DNA from: Desulfobulbaceae bacterium
GTDB lineage: Bacteria > Desulfobacterota > Desulfobulbia > Desulfobulbales > SURF-16
NCBI GenBank assembly: GCA_024763495.1
Contig: JANTFJ010000084.1
Location: 1 to 9,301, forward strand
Direction of reading: 5' to 3'
DNA: 9,301 bases
This document shows, in pieces, positions 7,040-9,301 of this stretch (positions within the stretch are counted from its first letter, which is position 1; each line of letters begins with the position of its first letter). The position numbers and the translations under genes are program-made. The notes under the pieces were generated by a model, which saw only the letters and a program-made list of their open reading frames with translations, had not been told where the DNA came from and made no database searches.

Positions 7040-7089
7040 GTCTCTAAGTGTTTACCAGGGCTGTTTTTTACGGTAAAACAGTTAGAGAC
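7040..7089. repeat. Long hairpin upstream of selD
   Basis: GTCTCTAAGTGTTTACC (7040-7056) is nearly the reverse complement of 7072-7089, with one mismatch and one bulge, around a 15-nt loop. An alternative hairpin, CTGTTTT (7061-7067) with AAAACAG (7075-7081), would use the same right arm, so the two exclude each other. There is no T run on either strand, so it is not a typical terminator. It lies between the small membrane protein gene and selD; the rest of spacer 6998-7138 shows no gene. Confidence 0.7.
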
Positions 7090-7138
7090 AAAAGTCGTAA
7101 ACAGGATATAAAAAAGGAAAATATCAGCAGATGAAATT

Positions 7139-7705
7139 TCATTCGTCCAGCTTTTTATAAAAATAGGGCGGAATCCGGTTTTTGCTGACAGTTCTTTTTT
7201 TCTTCTCCGCGCAGTTAAACTGCTTCCAGAGAATGGCTAACCGTTCCTGGCCCGTGACTCTTTTTCGGATCATAAAAAAGGGAAAGGAGGATCCGATTTC
7301 CCAGGAAACGAGAATATATATTAATTCAGAACAGTTAATAAGGACAATTATGCCGATAATAATATTGAACCAGAAATAGGCATGTGACGCATCATTTTCA
7401 AATAATGGCGAAGCCGGGTCGATATATGGCCGGGAATAGAATTGAAAGACGATAAATTCAACAACAATGGTCAACAGAAGAATCCACAACAAGCCTTTGG
7501 CCTGGCGGTAGATACGTTCCTTGGCCTCCAGATCAGCGCAGATCTCCAGGCAGTCCTGCTCAGTGTCGGGGGTAGATTCATATGCCTGAAAACGAATCCA
7601 TAACTTGTAAGCCCATTCCCGTTCGCGAAAATAACCACCGAAAAAGAAACTAAAAATACTTGTTAAGGCCGCAGAGGAAATCAGGAATGGGGCTGGAGAA
7701 TACAT
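7139..7705 (-). CDS. Small integral membrane protein of unknown function
   Basis: This is a 188-residue protein I do not recognise. Two clear membrane segments are visible: 71-89 (GLLWILLLTIVVEFIVFQF) and 111-134. A weaker hydrophobic stretch at 7-25 could be a third segment or a signal anchor. Between the first and second lies a soluble acidic loop (about 26-66) with two cysteines, DCLEICADLEAKER. The C-terminal tail is basic (KKKRTVSKNR). The start at 7705 follows the end of the phosphate transporter gene by 13 nt with no good Shine-Dalgarno, and a stop lies just upstream in frame, so translational coupling is likely. Its position suggests an accessory role in transport, but that is inference only. 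It is not the DUF47/PhoU-like protein that often accompanies PiT transporters. Confidence 0.7.
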   Translation of the reverse strand: MYSPAPFLISSAALTSIFSFFFGGYFREREWAYKLWIRFQAYESTPDTEQDCLEICADLEAKERIYRQAKGLLWILLLTIVVEFIVFQFYSRPYIDPASPLFENDASHAYFWFNIIIGIIVLINCSELIYILVSWEIGSSFPFFMIRKRVTGQERLAILWKQFNCAEKKKRTVSKNRIPPYFYKKLDE

Positions 7706-7718
7706 ATTATCATTTTAC

Positions 7719-9041
7719 TCATTGTCCAGCGGCTGTGCAAACAATTATTCCCATAATTGGTTTCAGTAAAAAATAGCGGCCGACCAAGAAAAGAATAATT
7801 GACAGAATTGCCGCTGCCGGCACAGTTATCAGCCAGGAGCCGAAAATTTTCTGGGTAGTACGCTTATCAATGCCGTTTAAGCCCCGGGCCAGGCCAATGC
7901 CGAGAATAGCTCCGACCAGAGTATGGGTTGTTGAGACCGGCAGGGAGAGGCGAGAGCAGATCAGAACTGTAGCAGTAGCGGCAATGTCGGCGGCAACCCC
8001 GCGGGAAGGGGTTATTTCGGTAATTTTTGTGCCCACGGTGTGCATGACTTTATAGCCGTAGGTGGCCAGGCCCAGGACAATGCCGATACCGCCCAGGCAG
8101 AGAATCCAGGCCGGAACCCCGACCTTCATTTCAATGCTGCCGGTATGGAGAATATGAATCACGGCGGCAAAGGGTCCCACCGCGTTGGCCACATCATTGG
8201 CTCCATGGGCAAAGGCCACGGCGCAGGAACTGGTCACCACCAGGGGCACAAACATTTTTTCTACCAGCTCCAGCTGTTTGGCAATGGGCAGTGCGTTTTT
8301 GTCCTTTAATTTGTGGCTGACCAAAAATTTGGCAAAAATGGCGCTAACCAGGGCAATGGCAATAGAAAGATAGAAAGAATTGGCATCGGTAAGCCAGGTT
8401 ATGTCACCGATGACATGCTTCATGCCTTTATAAATAGTAGCAAGGCAGACAACCGACATCAGGAGAAAGACAATCAGGGGAATATGTTTTTTGGCTGCTC
8501 TGGCGGGCTGATTCTGGCCCAGAATAGCCTTGCTGATATATTTAAAAAGAATAAAGGCCATTAAGCCCCCGGCCAGCGGAGAAATAAACCAGCTGGCGAC
8601 AATTTGAGACATTTTCCCCCAGTTTACAGACTGCCAGCCTGCCGCAACTATGCCGAAACCGGCAATCGCCCCGACAATAGAGTGGGTAGTGGAAACCGGC
8701 ATCCCGAAGCAGGATGAAAAATTAAGCCAGAAGGCGGCGCAGAGTAAAGCCGCAGTCATGCCGATAACCATGAGAGCTGATGCCTCACCAGGCTGCATGC
8801 CGGGCATGGCGGCCAGTAGAGCCGGATCAACGATACCTTTACGTACCGTGTCGGTGACATGGGCTCCTACCAGTACTGCGCCGGCAAATTCGCAGATACC
8901 GGCGGCAATAACCGCCTGCTTGACGCTGATTGCCCTGGAACCTACAGCATCGGCCATGGAATTAGCCACATCGTTGGCGCCGATATTCCATGACATGTAA
9001 AGTCCGATCAGTGCCGGAATCGCGATAATTATGTAATCCAT
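7719..9041 (-). CDS. pit: Inorganic phosphate transporter, PiT family
   Basis: This 440-residue inner-membrane permease would take up phosphate (or metal-phosphate) using an ion gradient. It has about ten to eleven hydrophobic segments and the duplicated PiT signature: GANDVAN at 21-27 and again at 280-286, and PVSTTHSIVGAI at 115-126 mirrored by PVSTTHTLVGAI at 368-379. These mark the two inverted halves of the family. A hydrophilic cytoplasmic stretch at roughly 241-262 lies between the halves. The length is intermediate between short archaeal-type and longer E. coli PitA proteins. ATG at 9041 is chosen because the first signature motif follows at the usual distance; CAGG lies 11 nt upstream as a weak Shine-Dalgarno. 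The gene leads a probable two-gene unit with the small membrane protein. A 110-bp palindrome lies 33 nt upstream. Confidence 0.95.
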   Translation of the reverse strand: MDYIIIAIPALIGLYMSWNIGANDVANSMADAVGSRAISVKQAVIAAGICEFAGAVLVGAHVTDTVRKGIVDPALLAAMPGMQPGEASALMVIGMTAALLCAAFWLNFSSCFGMPVSTTHSIVGAIAGFGIVAAGWQSVNWGKMSQIVASWFISPLAGGLMAFILFKYISKAILGQNQPARAAKKHIPLIVFLLMSVVCLATIYKGMKHVIGDITWLTDANSFYLSIAIALVSAIFAKFLVSHKLKDKNALPIAKQLELVEKMFVPLVVTSSCAVAFAHGANDVANAVGPFAAVIHILHTGSIEMKVGVPAWILCLGGIGIVLGLATYGYKVMHTVGTKITEITPSRGVAADIAATATVLICSRLSLPVSTTHTLVGAILGIGLARGLNGIDKRTTQKIFGSWLITVPAAAILSIILFLVGRYFLLKPIMGIIVCTAAGQ

Positions 9042-9074
9042 GGGATATATAACCTGTTATAGTGTAAGTGCTTG

Positions 9075-9184
9075 GTAACTGCTCACAGGGCACCGCATAA
9101 TTCCGCCATCAGCCCGGTTTACGTATGACTAATACGCAGCACCGGTCTGATGACGAAAATCTACGGCACCCTGTAAACAGTTAC
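9075..9184. repeat. 110-bp imperfect palindrome upstream of pit
   Basis: Arms 9075-9118 and 9141-9184 are inverted copies, identical at 34 of 44 positions with no gaps, around a 22-nt centre. The centre contains a further small hairpin, CGTAT (9122-9126) with ATACG (9132-9136). The ends are GTAACTG and CAGTTAC, the same as other spacer repeats here. In minus-strand RNA seven of the ten mismatches become G-U pairs, giving 41 of 44 paired; in plus-strand RNA all ten stay unpaired. It may be a structured leader of pit or a MITE/REP-like element. Confidence 0.85.
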
Positions 9185-9206
9185 AAATACTAAATTTGCA
9201 ATCATT

Positions 9207-9296
9207 AGTCCCTTAGAAATTATTTTCGTGTTATTTATGGCAAGAAATTAAAAATTTTCTTTGAAATAAACAATCTGCATCTACTGTTAAGGGACT
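9207..9296. repeat. Inverted repeat AGTCCCTTA ... TAAGGGACT
   Basis: AGTCCCTTA (9207-9215) and TAAGGGACT (9288-9296) are exact reverse complements flanking 72 bp of very AT-rich DNA. No coding region is visible from 9042 to the end of the window. The second copy is close to the window edge, so the element may continue outside. Confidence 0.45.
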
Positions 9297-9301
9297 TATC
9301 C

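Noticed and set aside
7040..7089. Intrinsic terminator for the pit operon
   Set aside because: The stem is good but neither strand has a T run after it, so standard intrinsic termination is not supported.

Overview
The window looks like ordinary chromosomal DNA from a Gram-negative, probably anaerobic bacterium. A Desulfobacterota-like (delta-proteobacterial) source is my inference. It rests on a selenocysteine-containing SelD, a large secreted beta-helix protein with a choice-of-anchor Q-type end, and intergenic spacers full of short repeats. No plasmid, phage or transposase gene is visible.

There are six protein genes. On the + strand are htpG (188-2053, Hsp90-family chaperone) and a SprT-like zinc-metalloprotein fused to a DUF2786 domain (2314-3444). 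A strong intrinsic terminator separates them, ending only 17 nt before the second start codon. On the - strand are a secreted right-handed beta-helix protein (3579-5852), selD (5948-6997, selenide water dikinase), a small unidentified membrane protein (7139-7705) and a PiT-family inorganic phosphate transporter (7719-9041). The transporter and the small membrane protein are 13 nt apart and are probably co-transcribed. The SprT-like and beta-helix genes converge on a 134-bp spacer that holds a GC-rich hairpin.

selD is intact only if an in-frame UGA (6952-6950) is read as selenocysteine. A stem-loop starts 11 nt after that UGA, where a bacterial SECIS belongs. The organism should therefore encode the Sec machinery elsewhere, with SelD supplying selenophosphate to it.

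Every spacer carries members of a short repeat family ending in (G)AAYAGTTAC or AGTTAC, often followed by ACAAAT. The most striking are a 110-bp imperfect palindrome upstream of the phosphate transporter (9075-9184) and a nested hairpin upstream of selD (7040-7089). A pair of inverted ~115-bp segments with conserved ends also flanks htpG. In the 110-bp palindrome, seven of the ten arm mismatches become G-U pairs in - strand RNA and none in + strand RNA, which suggests it folds as RNA on the pit-sense strand. These elements, not the genes, are the least explained part of the window. I see no convincing new multi-gene system.
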